Positions 38,632-48,292 of a stretch of DNA of 64,000 bases are shown one piece after another (position 1 is the stretch's first letter; each line of letters opens with the position of its first letter). This DNA is from Brevibacterium sp. (GTDB lineage: Bacteria; Actinomycetota; Actinomycetes; Actinomycetales; Brevibacteriaceae): NCBI RefSeq assembly GCF_031179145.1, contig NZ_JAPSIB010000009.1:1-64000 (forward strand). Reading direction: 5' to 3'. The notes under the pieces are model-generated. The model was not told where the DNA came from. It worked only from the letters and a program-made list of their open reading frames with translations, and made no database searches. The position numbers were made by a program, and so were the translations under genes.

Positions 38632-40833
38632 TCAGTCGTCGGTGGAGGACTTCGGCAGCGGCGTCGTCTTCTGCACCTGCATGAGGAACTCCGCGTTCGA
38701 GCTGGTCTCCTTGAGCTTGGACATGAGCAGCTCGACGGCCTGCTGCTGCTCGAGGCCCGAGAGGAGACGGCGAAGCTTCCACATCACCTTGGTCTCCTCC
38801 GGAGTCATCAGCATCTCCTCGCGACGCGTGCTCGAGGAGTTGACGTCGATGGCCGGGAAGATGCGCTTGTCGGCCAGGTGACGCGAGAGACGCAGCTCCA
38901 TGTTGCCGGTGCCCTTGAACTCCTCGAAGATGACCTCGTCCATCTTGGAGCCGGTCTCGACGAGAGCGGTCGCAAGAATGGTCAGCGAGCCGCCGCCTTC
39001 GATGTTGCGCGCGGCGCCGAAGAACTTCTTCGGCGGGTAGAGCGCGTTCGCGTCGACACCGCCGGAGAGGATCCGACCCGAGGCCGGCTGCGCGATGTTG
39101 TAGGCACGGGCGAGGCGGGTGATGTTGTCGAGGAGGACGACGACGTTCGAGCCCATCTCGACGAGGCGCTTGGCCCGCTCGATCGCGAGTTCGGCGATCG
39201 TCGTGTGGTCGTCGGCGGGGCGGTCGAAGGTCGAGGCGATGACCTCGCCCTGCACCGCGCGCTGCATGTCGGTGACCTCTTCGGGACGCTCGTCGACGAG
39301 GACCACCATCAGGTGCACATCCGGGTTGTTCGCAGTGATCGCATTGGCGACCTGCTGCATGATCGTGGTCTTGCCCGCCTTCGGGGGTGCGACGATGAGT
39401 CCGCGCTGGCCCTTGCCGATGGGCGTGACGAGATCGATGAGGCGGGTCGAGGTGACCTTCGCGTCCGTCTCCAGGCGCAGGCGGTCCTGCGGGTAGAGCG
39501 GGGTCAGCTTGGAGAATTCGACCCGCTCACGGGCGTCCTCGACGGAGAGTCCGTTGACGGAGTCAAGACGGACCAGGGCGTCGAACTTCTCGCGCTTGCC
39601 GCTGCGGTCGTTCTCACGCTGCTGACGGATCGCACCGGCGACCGCGTCGCCCTTGCGCAGACCGTTCTTGCGCACCATCGATGCCGAGACGTAGACGTCG
39701 TTGGGACCGGGCAGGTAGCCCGAGGTCCGCAGGAAGGCGTAGTTGTCGTGGACGTCGAGGATGCCGCCGACGGGGATGAGCACGTCATCGCCGCGGATCG
39801 CCTCGGGCTCGTCGCCTCCGCGTCCGCGACGCTTGCGGTCCCGGCCCCGGCCGCGACGGTTGCCGCGGTCGTCGTCGTCGGTGGAGTTGCGGCCCCGGCG
39901 ATCGTTGTCGTCATTGCCGCGGCCGCGGCGGTTGCCGCGATCCTCGCGGTCACTGTCATCGCCCTGGCGGTTGCGGCGGTCGTTGCCGCGGTCGTTGTCA
40001 TCGCCCTGACGGTTGCGGCGATCGTTGCCACGGTCATTGTCATCGCCCTGGCGGTTGCGACGGCCGTTGCCGCGGTCGTTGTCATCGCCCTGGCGGTTGC
40101 GGCGATCGTTGCCGCGATCGCTGTCGTCGCTCCGGCCGCGGCGAGAGTTGCCACGGTCATCGCGATCGTTGCGATCCTCGCGGTCACTGCGGTCCTGTGA
40201 GTCGGTGGAGTCCTGCGAGTCGGTGGAGTCAGCGGACTCGGCGGATTCGGAGCGGGAGTCTCCGCCGCGGCGCGAACGACTGCGGCGTGAGCGCTGTCCC
40301 TCAACCTGCTGGGTTTCACCCTGCTGGGTTTCTCCCTGCTGGGTTTCTCCCTGCTGGCTTTCTCCCTCGTCGGCGGACTTGGCGGAGGTCTCGGCAGCTG
40401 CGGCAGGGGCCGCGACTGCCACCGAAGCGTCGGTCGTCGCGGAGAAATCGGGTCCGGGAGCAGCAGAGGCCGGAGCCTGTGCGGCTTCGGCGGCAGGTGC
40501 GGCTTCGGCGGAAGCGGCGCTGCGACGCGAGCGACCCTTGGGCTCGCTCTGCTTCTCGGCGGCGGCGGGAACCGACTCGGCGGTCCGGGATTCGGTCCGG
40601 GATTCGGCGGCGGGGGCCGACTCGGCGGCAGGTGCGGCGGGTGCTGACTGCGGGGCGGCGGTCTGGCCACCGGTGCCCTGGGAGTTCTTGATGGCGTCGA
40701 TCAGTTCGCTTTTGCGAAGCCGACGGTACCCCTTGATTCCCAGACCCGCTGCCATTTCCTGCAGTTGGGGAAGACGCAGTGCGGTCAGGCTGCCTGTGCG
40801 TGATGCGGAATCTTGAGTAGTGGTTTCAGACAC
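38632..40833 (-). CDS. rho: Transcription termination factor Rho with long low-complexity insertion
   Basis: A hexameric RNA-dependent ATPase of 733 residues. A Rho_N helical motif ([18 protein letters not shown]) covers residues 16-50. Residues about 52-345 are a disordered insertion: first Ala/Glu/Ser-rich, with GETQQ repeats at 157-176, then Arg/Asp/Asn/Gly-rich, with 14-residue repeats at 236-291. The RNA-binding OB domain follows ([17 protein letters not shown]), then the ATPase: Walker [10 protein letters not shown] near 482, [15 protein letters not shown], and the R-loop region. Such insertions are typical of actinobacterial Rho. GTG 40833 has a weak ribosome-binding site. Confidence 0.96.
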   Translation of the reverse strand: MSETTTQDSASRTGSLTALRLPQLQEMAAGLGIKGYRRLRKSELIDAIKNSQGTGGQTAAPQSAPAAPAAESAPAAESRTESRTAESVPAAAEKQSEPKGRSRRSAASAEAAPAAEAAQAPASAAPGPDFSATTDASVAVAAPAAAAETSAKSADEGESQQGETQQGETQQGETQQVEGQRSRRSRSRRGGDSRSESAESADSTDSQDSTDSQDRSDREDRNDRDDRGNSRRGRSDDSDRGNDRRNRQGDDNDRGNGRRNRQGDDNDRGNDRRNRQGDDNDRGNDRRNRQGDDSDREDRGNRRGRGNDDNDRRGRNSTDDDDRGNRRGRGRDRKRRGRGGDEPEAIRGDDVLIPVGGILDVHDNYAFLRTSGYLPGPNDVYVSASMVRKNGLRKGDAVAGAIRQQRENDRSGKREKFDALVRLDSVNGLSVEDARERVEFSKLTPLYPQDRLRLETDAKVTSTRLIDLVTPIGKGQRGLIVAPPKAGKTTIMQQVANAITANNPDVHLMVVLVDERPEEVTDMQRAVQGEVIASTFDRPADDHTTIAELAIERAKRLVEMGSNVVVLLDNITRLARAYNIAQPASGRILSGGVDANALYPPKKFFGAARNIEGGGSLTILATALVETGSKMDEVIFEEFKGTGNMELRLSRHLADKRIFPAIDVNSSSTRREEMLMTPEETKVMWKLRRLLSGLEQQQAVELLMSKLKETSSNAEFLMQVQKTTPLPKSSTDD
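39961..40128 (-). repeat. 42-bp x4 tandem repeat inside rho
   Basis: Four contiguous 42-bp units (39961-40002, 40003-40044, 40045-40086, 40087-40128) encode the 14-residue peptide [14 protein letters not shown] with few changes. The period is a multiple of three, so copy-number change keeps the frame. Confidence 0.95.
40306..40365 (-). repeat. 15-bp x4 tandem repeat inside rho
   Basis: Four 15-bp units with plus-strand sequence CTGCTGGGTTTCTCC or one change from it, at 40306, 40321, 40336 and 40351, encode GETQQ-like pentapeptides in the insertion of Rho. Confidence 0.93.
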
Positions 40834-41054
40834 GAAGGTCTTTCTCCCTCATTCGGCCGTGCGGCGAGAGCCGTATCGTCACGGCGACGGAAACACCCTT
40901 GAGGTGCATTGTGAAAGATAACCTGCTGAAGAGTGAGCAGGAGACGTCCCAGAGAAGGTGAAACTCGATTGGGCTTGCACAAAAGGCGCTCAACCCGTTC
41001 ACTGTCGGAACATCGCCAGTTTACTCTCTTGGCGTCAATCGCGCGAATTCGCCG
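40834..41054 (-). other. rho leader / intergenic region
   Basis: These 221 bp separate thrB from rho on the same strand. I see no stable terminator. A 27-codon open frame (40826-40909, ATG to TGA) overlaps the rho start codon and could be a leader peptide, but it has no Shine-Dalgarno. Rho autoregulation through its leader is known in other bacteria; here it is only a possibility. Confidence 0.35.
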
Positions 41055-41963
41055 TCAGTCGAGCCGATGCGCCCGGTATCCTCCGAGGTCAATGGAGGTG
41101 CGGATGAGGCGGACCGAGTCGGAGGCGAACGTCTGGCAGTCGGCATCGGAGAGAATCAGGACGGTGGGTCCCGCGCCCGAGACCACGGCCGGAAGGCCTG
41201 CCGTGCGCAGAGCGTCGACGAGTTCCATCGACTCCGGGTAGGCCTCGCGCCGGAACTCCTGGTGCAGGCAATCGGCAGTGGCCTCCATCAGCACGGAGGC
41301 GTCGGAGGAGAAGCCGTGCACGAGCAGCCCCGTCCGGGCGGAGTTCTCCGCCGCGATCTCATGCTCGATCGACGCCGGCATCAGCGATCGCGCGATCGCG
41401 GTGTCGAGGCGGGCCTCGGGAACTAGGACGGTGACGTCGGCGATCGTGGCGACGGGTATCTGCCAGGCCCGGGCGGGATGGGACAGCGCGATCGTCAGGC
41501 CGCCGAAGATCGCCGGCGCGGCATTGTCCGGGTGCCCCTCGAGCTCGGTCGCGAGCTCCAGGACACGTTCGCGGGTCAGTTCCGGCCCACCGGAATGCGC
41601 GCCCACGAGGCCGGCCAGGGCGATGGCGCCGACGACGGCGGCGGCCGAGGACCCGAGCCCGCGCGAATGCGGGATCCGATTCACGCACTCCAGGGTCAGT
41701 CGATCGGCGAGTGCCGCCGCCTCGGCGCCGTATTCGCTGCCGAGCACGTCGGCGAGCACCCGCATGACGAGGTGGGACCGATCCCGGGGCAGCGTCTGGG
41801 CGCCCTCCCCCGTCACGTTCACGCACCGGCTCGGGTCGACCGGTTCGTCGTGGATGGTCAGCGTCAGGGAGTCGAAGAGATCGAGGGCGAGTCCGAACGA
41901 ATCGTAGCCGGGGCCCAGGTTCGCCGAGGTGGCCGGAACCTCGAGCCGGAACTGCACACTCAA
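41055..41963 (-). CDS. thrB: Homoserine kinase
   Basis: A GHMP kinase, 302 residues, phosphorylating homoserine for threonine synthesis. [21 protein letters not shown] opens the fold and the ATP-binding motif [19 protein letters not shown] lies near residue 98. The start may be TTG 41963, overlapping the thrC stop, or GTG 41957 two codons later. Third gene in hom-thrC-thrB. Confidence 0.95.
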   Translation of the reverse strand: MSVQFRLEVPATSANLGPGYDSFGLALDLFDSLTLTIHDEPVDPSRCVNVTGEGAQTLPRDRSHLVMRVLADVLGSEYGAEAAALADRLTLECVNRIPHSRGLGSSAAAVVGAIALAGLVGAHSGGPELTRERVLELATELEGHPDNAAPAIFGGLTIALSHPARAWQIPVATIADVTVLVPEARLDTAIARSLMPASIEHEIAAENSARTGLLVHGFSSDASVLMEATADCLHQEFRREAYPESMELVDALRTAGLPAVVSGAGPTVLILSDADCQTFASDSVRLIRTSIDLGGYRAHRLD

Positions 41964-43045
41964 GCTTCGAGCCCCAAGGCGCGGGCGGCGCTCACGGCAT
42001 CGACCGGCACGCGCGTCGGTTCGATGGCTGAACCGTCCTCGGTGTGCAGAGCCCAGGCCGGGTCCTTGAGTCCATGACCCGTGACGGTGACGGCGATCGT
42101 GGCCCCTGCCGGCACCTCACCGGCTTCCGCCTTCTTCAGCAGTCCCGCCACCGAGGCGGCGGAGCCGGGCTCGACGAAGATCCCTTCGTCGCGGGAGAGG
42201 ATCTTGTGGGCGGCGAGGATCTCCTCATCGGTGACCGAGTCGATGAGTCCGCCGGAGGAGTCCCTGGCCTCGATGGCCTGATCCCAGCTGGCGGGTTTGC
42301 CGATCCGGATCGCGGTGGCGATCGTGTCGGGATCGTCGACGGGGTGGCCGAGGACCAGCGGCGCGGCGCCGGCGGCCTGGAAGCCCCACATCCGCGGCAG
42401 TCTGGTCGAGACGCCGATCTCGTGGTACTGGCGGTAGCCCTTCCAGTAGGCGGTGATGTTCCCGGCATTGCCGACGGGCAGGATGTGGATGTCGGGGGCG
42501 TCGCCGAGGACGTCGACGACCTCGAACGAGGCAGTCTTCTGGCCCTCGATCCGGTCCGGGTTGACGGAGTTGACGAGGTGCACGGGGTAGGACTCGGAGA
42601 GCTTGCGGCACAGCGTCAGGCAGTCGTCGAAGTTGCCGTCGACCTCGAGCAGGGTGGCGCCGTGGGCGATCGCCTGGCTCATCTTCCCCGGGGCGATCTT
42701 GCCCGTCGGCACGAGGACGGCGCAGGTGAGCCCGGCCTTCGTCGCGTAGGCGGCAGCCGACGCGGAGGTGTTGCCGGTCGAGGCGCAGATGACGGCCTTG
42801 GCTCCGGAGGCGAGGGCCTTGGTGATGGCCATCGTCATTCCGCGGTCCTTGAACGACCCGGTGGGGTTGAGCCCCTCGTACTTCACCCACACCTGCGCGC
42901 CCGTGAGCTCGCTGAGCTTCTCGGCGCGGATGAGCGGAGTGCCACCCTCCCCGAGCGACACGGAGGGGGTGGATTCTGAGACGTCGAGCAGGCTGCGGTA
43001 CTCGTCGACGACGCCCTGCCACTGGTGCCTGGGGAAACTGCTCAT
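41960..43045 (-). CDS. thrC: Threonine synthase
   Basis: PLP enzyme converting O-phosphohomoserine to threonine, 361 residues. The Schiff-base Lys is in [12 protein letters not shown] near residue 59; the phosphate loop is [19 protein letters not shown] 43045 follows GGAAGGACAGTGACA and is preferred over GTG 43051. Two bases separate it from the hom stop, so the genes are tightly coupled. Confidence 0.95.
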   Translation of the reverse strand: MSSFPRHQWQGVVDEYRSLLDVSESTPSVSLGEGGTPLIRAEKLSELTGAQVWVKYEGLNPTGSFKDRGMTMAITKALASGAKAVICASTGNTSASAAAYATKAGLTCAVLVPTGKIAPGKMSQAIAHGATLLEVDGNFDDCLTLCRKLSESYPVHLVNSVNPDRIEGQKTASFEVVDVLGDAPDIHILPVGNAGNITAYWKGYRQYHEIGVSTRLPRMWGFQAAGAAPLVLGHPVDDPDTIATAIRIGKPASWDQAIEARDSSGGLIDSVTDEEILAAHKILSRDEGIFVEPGSAASVAGLLKKAEAGEVPAGATIAVTVTGHGLKDPAWALHTEDGSAIEPTRVPVDAVSAARALGLEA

Positions 43046-43047
43046 TG

Positions 43048-44355
43048 TCACTGTCCTTCCACACGGATCACGGAGTTGACGGCGCGCACCACGGGCAGGT
43101 CGCCGAGGCGATCGACCGTTCGTGCGAGCACTGCGTCAGTATTGGAGTGGGTGGCGAGCACGAGCTTCGCGTGCTGTGTCTCGTCCTCGTCGACCTCGCC
43201 GACGGTCTGGCGCATGAGCTCGATCGAGGCGCCCTCGTCGGCGAAGACTTCGGAGACCGCGGCGAGCACACCGGGACGGTCGACGACGTCGAGGGTGATG
43301 TGGTACCGGGTGGTGATGGCCGAGATCGGCAGGATCCGCGAGTCCTCGTGGAAGGGACGCTCGTACTGTCCTCGTCCCCCGAGCACGCGACGCCGGGCGA
43401 CGGAGACTACATCACCGAGGACCGCCGAGGCGGTCGGGGCGCCTCCGGCTCCCTGTCCGTAGAACATGAGCTCGCCGGCGGCTTCGGCTTCGATGAAAAC
43501 GGCGTTGAACGCTCCCCGGACCGCGGCCAGAGGGTGGCTGCGGCCCAGCAGCGCCGGGTAGACGCGGGCGGAGAGCCCGGCGCCCGCCGGTGAGTCGGCG
43601 ACACGTTCGCACACGGCCAGGAGTTTGATGACGAAACCCTGGTCCTTGGCGTTGGCGACCATCTCGGCGGTGATGTTCTCGATGCCCTCGACGTGGACGT
43701 CGTCGATCGAGACGGGGGCGTGGAAGGCCAGAGAGGACAGGATCGCGGCCTTGGCGGCGGCGTCGTGGCCACCGATGTCGGCAGTCGGATCGGCCTCGGC
43801 GTAACCCAGTTCCTGAGCGGTCGCCAGTGCCCGGTCGAAATCCCAGCCCTCGGAGTCCATCTGGTCGAGGATGTAGTTGGTCGTGCCGTTGACGATGCCC
43901 ATGATCCGGTCGATGCGGTCGCCGGCCAGGGAGTCGCCGACGGGGCGGATGATCGGGATCGCGCCGGCGACGGCGGCCTCGTGTTCGAGGCGGACGCTGG
44001 CGCGGTCGGCTGCGGACATGAGTTCGCCGTAGTGGGCGGCCAGCAGCGCTTTGTTGGCGGTGACCACCGACGCTCCCTGATCGAGCGCCCGGGTGATCAG
44101 CGACTTGGCGGGTTCGATGCCGCCCATCAGCTCGATGACGATGTCGGCGTCGGCGATGGCCGCCTCGGCGTCGGTCGTCAGCAGGGCGGGATCGATGCCA
44201 CTGCGGGGGCGGGAGGTGTCGCGCACGACGACGGCGCTCAGCTCCAGAGGCGCGCCGATCCGCTCGGTCAGGTCCTCGGATCGGCTGATGATGCGGGCGG
44301 CGACTTCCGTGCCGACGACTCCGCATCCGAGCATCGCAACTCTCAGTGGCTTCAT
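43048..44355 (-). CDS. hom: Homoserine dehydrogenase
   Basis: Reduces aspartate semialdehyde to homoserine, 435 residues. N-terminal Rossmann motif [12 protein letters not shown], catalytic-domain block [14 protein letters not shown] and [17 protein letters not shown], and a C-terminal ACT domain ([20 protein letters not shown]) that in this family mediates threonine feedback inhibition. ATG 44355 overlaps the lysA stop by 4 bp. Confidence 0.96.
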   Translation of the reverse strand: MKPLRVAMLGCGVVGTEVAARIISRSEDLTERIGAPLELSAVVVRDTSRPRSGIDPALLTTDAEAAIADADIVIELMGGIEPAKSLITRALDQGASVVTANKALLAAHYGELMSAADRASVRLEHEAAVAGAIPIIRPVGDSLAGDRIDRIMGIVNGTTNYILDQMDSEGWDFDRALATAQELGYAEADPTADIGGHDAAAKAAILSSLAFHAPVSIDDVHVEGIENITAEMVANAKDQGFVIKLLAVCERVADSPAGAGLSARVYPALLGRSHPLAAVRGAFNAVFIEAEAAGELMFYGQGAGGAPTASAVLGDVVSVARRRVLGGRGQYERPFHEDSRILPISAITTRYHITLDVVDRPGVLAAVSEVFADEGASIELMRQTVGEVDEDETQHAKLVLATHSNTDAVLARTVDRLGDLPVVRAVNSVIRVEGQ

Positions 44356-45803
44356 TTCCCTGCCTTCTCCATGTCTGTCAGTGTGGTCATGCCCGGATCG
44401 CTGCTGAGCATCTGGGCATAGCTTTCGGGGGTGACGATCCACTCCACGGCGTCGGTGCTCACGGCGAGCACTCCGGGCCTGGTCAGGTGGTTGTAGTTGT
44501 TCGCCAACGACCTGCAGTACGCCCCCGTGCCCGGGACGGCGACGAGATCGCCGGGCGCGACGTCCGCACCCATGTACTCGTCGCGCACGATGATGTCGCC
44601 GGACTCGCAGTGCTTGCCCACGACGCGGATGATCGTCGGCTCGGCGAGCGAGTTCCGATTGGCCAAGCTACACGAATAGTCGGCGTCGTAGAGAGCTGTC
44701 CGGATGTTGTCGCTCATGCCGCCGTCGACGGCGACATAGGTGCGGATCCCGTTGTCCGTGTGCACCTCCTTGACGGTGCCCACCTCGTAGAGCGTGAACA
44801 CGGCCGGGGACACGATCGCCCGGCCCGGTTCGATCGAGATCCGGGGGACGTCGGTGCCCAGGCCCCGGCATTCCTTGGCCACCACCTCGGCGAGCTCTGC
44901 GGCCATCTCCTCGACCGGGATCGGGGTGTCCTGTGAGGTGTAGCGGATTCCGAATCCGCCGCCGAGGTCGACCTCGGGCAGGTCGACGCCATGGGTCCGC
45001 ATGATCTCAGCGCGCAGCTCGAGAACCCGGGCGGCTGCGACCTGGAACCCGGAGATGTCGAAGATCTGGGATCCGATGTGGGAGTGCAGGCCGTCGAAGC
45101 GCAGGTGCGCAGAGCCCACGACCGCCTCGGCGGCCTTCGCCGCCATCCCCGAGGACAGGGACAGTCCGAACTTCTGGTCCTCGTGGGCGGTGGCGATGAA
45201 GTCATGGGTGTGGGCCTCGACGCCGACGGTCACGCGCAGCATCACGGGCGCGACGACTCCCCTGTCAGCGGCGATGGACTCGAGTCGGGAGATCTCGTCG
45301 AGGCTGTCGACGATGATCCGCCCGACGCGATAGTCGAGGGCGTATTCGAGTTCGGCCACGGACTTGTTGTTGCCGTGCAGACCCACCTTCTCGCCGGGGA
45401 CTCCGGCGGCGCGGGCGATCATCATCTCCCCCAGCGAGCAGGTGTCGAGGCCGAGTCCCGCCTCATGCACCCACCGGGCGACGGCGGTGCACAGGAACGC
45501 CTTGCCGGCGTAGAAGATGTCGGCGCCGGAGCCGCCCTGCTCGTGGGCGAAGGCCCGGGAGTAGGCGTCGCGGTAGGCACGGGCCCGAGACTTGAAGTCC
45601 TCGACGTCCATGACCAGCAGCGGGGTGCCGTAGTCACGAGCGAGATCGGTGACGGCGTGGCCGGCCACGGTGAGCACGCCGTCCGAGTCCTTCGTCACGT
45701 TCTCGGACCACAGGCTGGGCAGGAGCGCGTTGACGTCCTCGGGGTAGGGCAGCCAGACGGGCGCTGGTGTGGCGTGCATGGTGCCGGCGATATGAGCGGG
45801 CAT
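44352..45803 (-). CDS. lysA: Diaminopimelate decarboxylase
   Basis: PLP enzyme for the last step of lysine synthesis, 483 residues. The PLP Lys lies in FYAGKAFLC; LHSHIGSQIFD, DLGGGFGIRY, ISIEPGRAIV and KHCESGDII are alanine-racemase-type decarboxylase motifs. ATG 45803 overlaps the preceding stop (TAATG). Order lysA-hom-thrC-thrB-rho is the mycobacterial one. Confidence 0.96.
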   Translation of the reverse strand: MPAHIAGTMHATPAPVWLPYPEDVNALLPSLWSENVTKDSDGVLTVAGHAVTDLARDYGTPLLVMDVEDFKSRARAYRDAYSRAFAHEQGGSGADIFYAGKAFLCTAVARWVHEAGLGLDTCSLGEMMIARAAGVPGEKVGLHGNNKSVAELEYALDYRVGRIIVDSLDEISRLESIAADRGVVAPVMLRVTVGVEAHTHDFIATAHEDQKFGLSLSSGMAAKAAEAVVGSAHLRFDGLHSHIGSQIFDISGFQVAAARVLELRAEIMRTHGVDLPEVDLGGGFGIRYTSQDTPIPVEEMAAELAEVVAKECRGLGTDVPRISIEPGRAIVSPAVFTLYEVGTVKEVHTDNGIRTYVAVDGGMSDNIRTALYDADYSCSLANRNSLAEPTIIRVVGKHCESGDIIVRDEYMGADVAPGDLVAVPGTGAYCRSLANNYNHLTRPGVLAVSTDAVEWIVTPESYAQMLSSDPGMTTLTDMEKAGK

Positions 45804-46633
45804 TACATCCTCTCCGGGGCGGGTTCGCCCAGTTGTCGAAGTCCGTTCTTCAGCACGACGGCCGCAGCGCGGTCGAGGGTCAGCCGGGCGGCGTGGACGG
45901 CGGTGATCTCCTCGTCCACGGTCGGGGTCACGGGGTGGGCGTCGGCCCAGCGATGGAACGTCTCGGCCACCTCGCCGAGGTGACGCAGCAGGCGCGACGG
46001 CGGACCCTGCGCGGCTGCGCGCGGGAAGTCGGCCAACGCCGTGAGCAGAGCGGATTCCGCCGAGGTGCGCCCCTCGACTCCCGCCGCCGCAGCTTCCGGG
46101 TCGACCTCTGCCGCCGTGCCGACCCCTGCCGCCGAGGCGACGCGGTCGATCCGCACCGCCCTGGCGTAGGCGCAGCGCACGGAGTCGATCTCGGATTCGG
46201 CGACACCGGGCGCACCGGCGGTGGGTTCGGGGGCCGGGTCGACAGTCTCGGGGGCCGGGTCGACAGACTCGGGGGCCGGGTCGACAGTCTCGGGGGCCGG
46301 GTCGACTCGGCCGTAGTCGTCGCCTTCCGCGACGATCTCGGCGGCGAGGCGACTGCTCGATGCATCGAGCGTGATCGCGAGGAATCCGGGGCCGGTGACG
46401 TCCACCGCGGCGATTCCGGGATCCGCCCGCAGTGCCTTGGCAATGGTCGAGGCCAGCTCGTGCGCCTCGACGCCGACGAGGCCCGCGGTCTGCAGTGCGA
46501 TGTTCGAGGTCCAATCCCAGTCACCGGAGTTCCTCGGCCGAGTCAGGGTGACCGTGCTCGGCAGGTCGACGACTCCACCACGCGCGGTGCTCAGCGCGCG
46601 CGAGAGGGCGGTCTGCAGGAGTTCGGGGGTCAC
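45803..46633 (-). CDS. ArgS-related protein without catalytic core
   Basis: The 276-residue protein looks like an arginyl-tRNA synthetase from which the catalytic domain is gone. Residues 1-100 resemble the ArgS N-terminal additional domain (DWTSNIALQTAGLVGVEAHELA; GPGFLAITL), and residues about 150-276 resemble the DALR anticodon-binding domain. The HIGH and KMSKS-type motifs are absent. The linker (110-136) is four copies of VDPAPET-like heptads from a 21-bp DNA repeat. It sits upstream of lysA, where corynebacteria have argS; actinomycetes are known to carry such ArgS-related anticodon-binding proteins. It is probably functional rather than decaying, because both flanking domains are intact, but the role is unknown. 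Confidence 0.82.
   Translation of the reverse strand: MTPELLQTALSRALSTARGGVVDLPSTVTLTRPRNSGDWDWTSNIALQTAGLVGVEAHELASTIAKALRADPGIAAVDVTGPGFLAITLDASSSRLAAEIVAEGDDYGRVDPAPETVDPAPESVDPAPETVDPAPEPTAGAPGVAESEIDSVRCAYARAVRIDRVASAAGVGTAAEVDPEAAAAGVEGRTSAESALLTALADFPRAAAQGPPSRLLRHLGEVAETFHRWADAHPVTPTVDEEITAVHAARLTLDRAAAVVLKNGLRQLGEPAPERM
46227..46310 (-). repeat. 21-bp x4 tandem repeat inside the ArgS-like gene
   Basis: Four near-identical 21-bp units, plus-strand TCGGGGGCCGGGTCGACAGTC, start at 46227, 46248, 46269 and 46290 and encode VDPAPET/S/P heptads between the two domains. Confidence 0.93.
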
Positions 46634-46670
46634 CAGAACAGATTACTCGGTTGTGAATGTCCTCGGCGAA

Positions 46671-46732
46671 TCAGACGACACGGCGCCGATCAGAAGCCAC
46701 AGCGCGGTTCAGAGGACACCGCACGAATCAGA
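46671..46732 (-). repeat. 19-bp x4 tandem repeat carrying the MFS gene stop codon
   Basis: On the minus strand TCTGA recurs at exact 19-bp intervals (plus positions of TCAGA: 46728, 46709, 46690, 46671), each followed by a G/C/T-rich stretch similar to TTCGTGCGGTGTCC. The first is the real stop of the MFS gene; the others put TGA in the other frames. Confidence 0.9.
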
Positions 46733-47903
46733 TATGTCCCGGCCGGCAGGCGGAGAAGCTGACGACGAACTTGACGACCACCGACGCCAGGACCACGGCG
46801 AAGGCCGGCCACAGCTGATCGAAGCTCTGGACGAGGAACGCGAAGATCAGCGGACCCGTCGCCGCCAGCAGGTATCCCCCGCCCTGGACGAAGCCGGACA
46901 GGGCGGCAGCCGCTTCGGCGTCATGGGAGCGCAGCGTGATCAGGGTCAGCGCCAGCGGGAACGTGGAGATACCGATGCCCAGCAGCACGGTCCACAGCAC
47001 GGGTGCGGCCTGCGGGAGGAGCCACAGACCGAGGTAACCGACTGCCAGGCACACGCAGAACGCGACGACGATGGGCGCTGCGGTGCGCAGCTTCTGCGCC
47101 AGTGCGGGCAGGACGAAGCCGAGCACCAACGGGATGGCGGCGACGAGCGCGAGCATCGAGCCGGCGAAGGATGCCGAGAAGCCGGAGCGGATGAGCAGCA
47201 GCGGCAGCCAGGTGAAGAGGATGAAGTTGTTGAATGACGTCAGCCCCGTCATGGTCATCAGCGACCAGGCACGGCGGGTGCGCAGAAGCCGGCGCAGTTC
47301 GCCGCCGCCGACAACGGTAGATCTCACCGTTGCGCGCGGAGACGGACGCACGACGGCGAGGACGATCCACACTCCGATCGCTGCGATCGCACACACAGCC
47401 CACACGAGCAGTGATCCCCTCCATCCCCACACCGATGCGAACGGCACTGCCACCAGCGGCGGCAGGAACGTACCCAATTGGAGGAGACCGACGTGCACGG
47501 TCGACATCAGGGCCACCCGGTCGGGGAAGTGGGACTTGACGATGGGAGGCAGGACGACATTGCCGATTCCCATGCCCAGCAGTGCGATCACGCTGAAGAC
47601 GAGGAACCACCCGGGAGAGTCGAGGACCGCGCGGACACCGGAGCCGACGGCGATGAGGACCATGGCCACGAGCGTGATCGTGATGGCGGAGTGCCGATTG
47701 ACCAGGCGCGGGGTGAGGAAGCCGCTGAGCCCGAAGAGCAGCGGCGGGAGCATTCCGATGATCGCGAGGAAGACGGAGTCCAGGGGGATCTCGGCGCCCA
47801 TCATGTCCAGCAGCGGGGACAGTCCCGTCACCCCGGGACGCAGATTGAATGCGGCGACGATGATGCCCACCAGCACAAGTGCAGTCAACGACGCGATTCT
47901 CAT
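46728..47903 (-). CDS. MFS transporter (CynX/NimT-like)
   Basis: A 391-residue major facilitator with about twelve hydrophobic helices. The start MRIASLTALVLVGIIVAAFNLRPGVTGLSPLL and the motif NLRPGVTGLSPLLDMM resemble cyanate/nitroimidazole-type permeases (CynX, YeaN). The substrate cannot be told. No cyanase gene is near. The 3' end lies in a 19-bp tandem array. Confidence 0.87.
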   Translation of the reverse strand: MRIASLTALVLVGIIVAAFNLRPGVTGLSPLLDMMGAEIPLDSVFLAIIGMLPPLLFGLSGFLTPRLVNRHSAITITLVAMVLIAVGSGVRAVLDSPGWFLVFSVIALLGMGIGNVVLPPIVKSHFPDRVALMSTVHVGLLQLGTFLPPLVAVPFASVWGWRGSLLVWAVCAIAAIGVWIVLAVVRPSPRATVRSTVVGGGELRRLLRTRRAWSLMTMTGLTSFNNFILFTWLPLLLIRSGFSASFAGSMLALVAAIPLVLGFVLPALAQKLRTAAPIVVAFCVCLAVGYLGLWLLPQAAPVLWTVLLGIGISTFPLALTLITLRSHDAEAAAALSGFVQGGGYLLAATGPLIFAFLVQSFDQLWPAFAVVLASVVVKFVVSFSACRPGHI

Positions 47904-47980
47904 GGGTGCATTTCTATCATCCGGCCGGCAGGGGCTTCGGGGCGGGGTGGACGTTCAGGGGGCTGGGGTGGGGACGAGAA

Positions 47981-48004
47981 AACCCCCTGGATGACCAGGG
48001 GGTT
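47981..48004 (-). terminator. Terminator of tRNA-Arg (CCG)
   Basis: A 10-bp perfect stem AACCCCCTGG/CCAGGGGGTT with a 4-nt loop is followed on the minus strand by TTTTCTC. It starts 5 nt after the tRNA 3' end. Confidence 0.88.
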
Positions 48005-48009
48005 CATGG

Positions 48010-48082
48010 TGCCCGCGACAGGATTCGAACCTACGACCTTCTGCTCCGGAGGCAGACGCTCTATCCACTGAGCTACGCGGGC
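48010..48082 (-). tRNA. tRNA-Arg (anticodon CCG)
   Basis: Acceptor GCCCGCG/CGCGGGC, anticodon stem TCTGC/GCAGA around CTCCGGA giving anticodon CCG, and T loop TTCGAAT. Discriminator A; the 3' flank reads CC, so CCA is not fully encoded. It decodes CGG, frequent in this GC-rich genome. Confidence 0.96.
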
Positions 48083-48199
48083 AACGCATGCAATGCTACC
48101 ACCGTGACGTGGTCAGACTCAAAACGAGGCCGAGTGCTCGGCGCCGACGGGCCGAGGGCCTCTGCTCCCGCGGGCGCGGCCCGTCGTCTCCACGAATGC

Positions 48200-48235
48200 G
48201 AATCGCGCGTGATCCGGTCGGATCACGCGCGATTC
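48200..48235. terminator. Strong hairpin terminator after the M15 peptidase gene
   Basis: A perfect 16-bp stem (48200-48215 with 48220-48235, loop GGTC) lies just beyond the second, duplicated stop codon of the M15 gene. Confidence 0.82.
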
Positions 48236-48240
48236 TCGGC

Positions 48241-48292
48241 TCAGCGGCCCTTCATGCCTGTGCGGCTCAGGCGCCCTTCATGTCCTTGCGGC
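48241..48292 (-). repeat. 26-bp duplication of the M15 gene stop-codon region
   Basis: Two 26-bp copies (48241-48266 and 48267-48292) match at about 22 of 26 positions. The second contains the last codons DMKGA and the TGA; the first repeats ATGAAGGGC-x-TGA downstream, in another frame. Confidence 0.9.

Noticed and set aside
41000-41075. Stop-codon repeat at the thrB end (GACTGACGG / GATTGACGC)
   Set aside because: Only about 8 of 10 positions match in one extra copy, which could be chance. Similar weak hints after the alcohol dehydrogenase and SGNH genes were also left out.
45803-46633. Pseudogene of argS
   Set aside because: The frame is intact, both end domains look preserved, and its stop overlaps the lysA start; it looks like a maintained paralogue.
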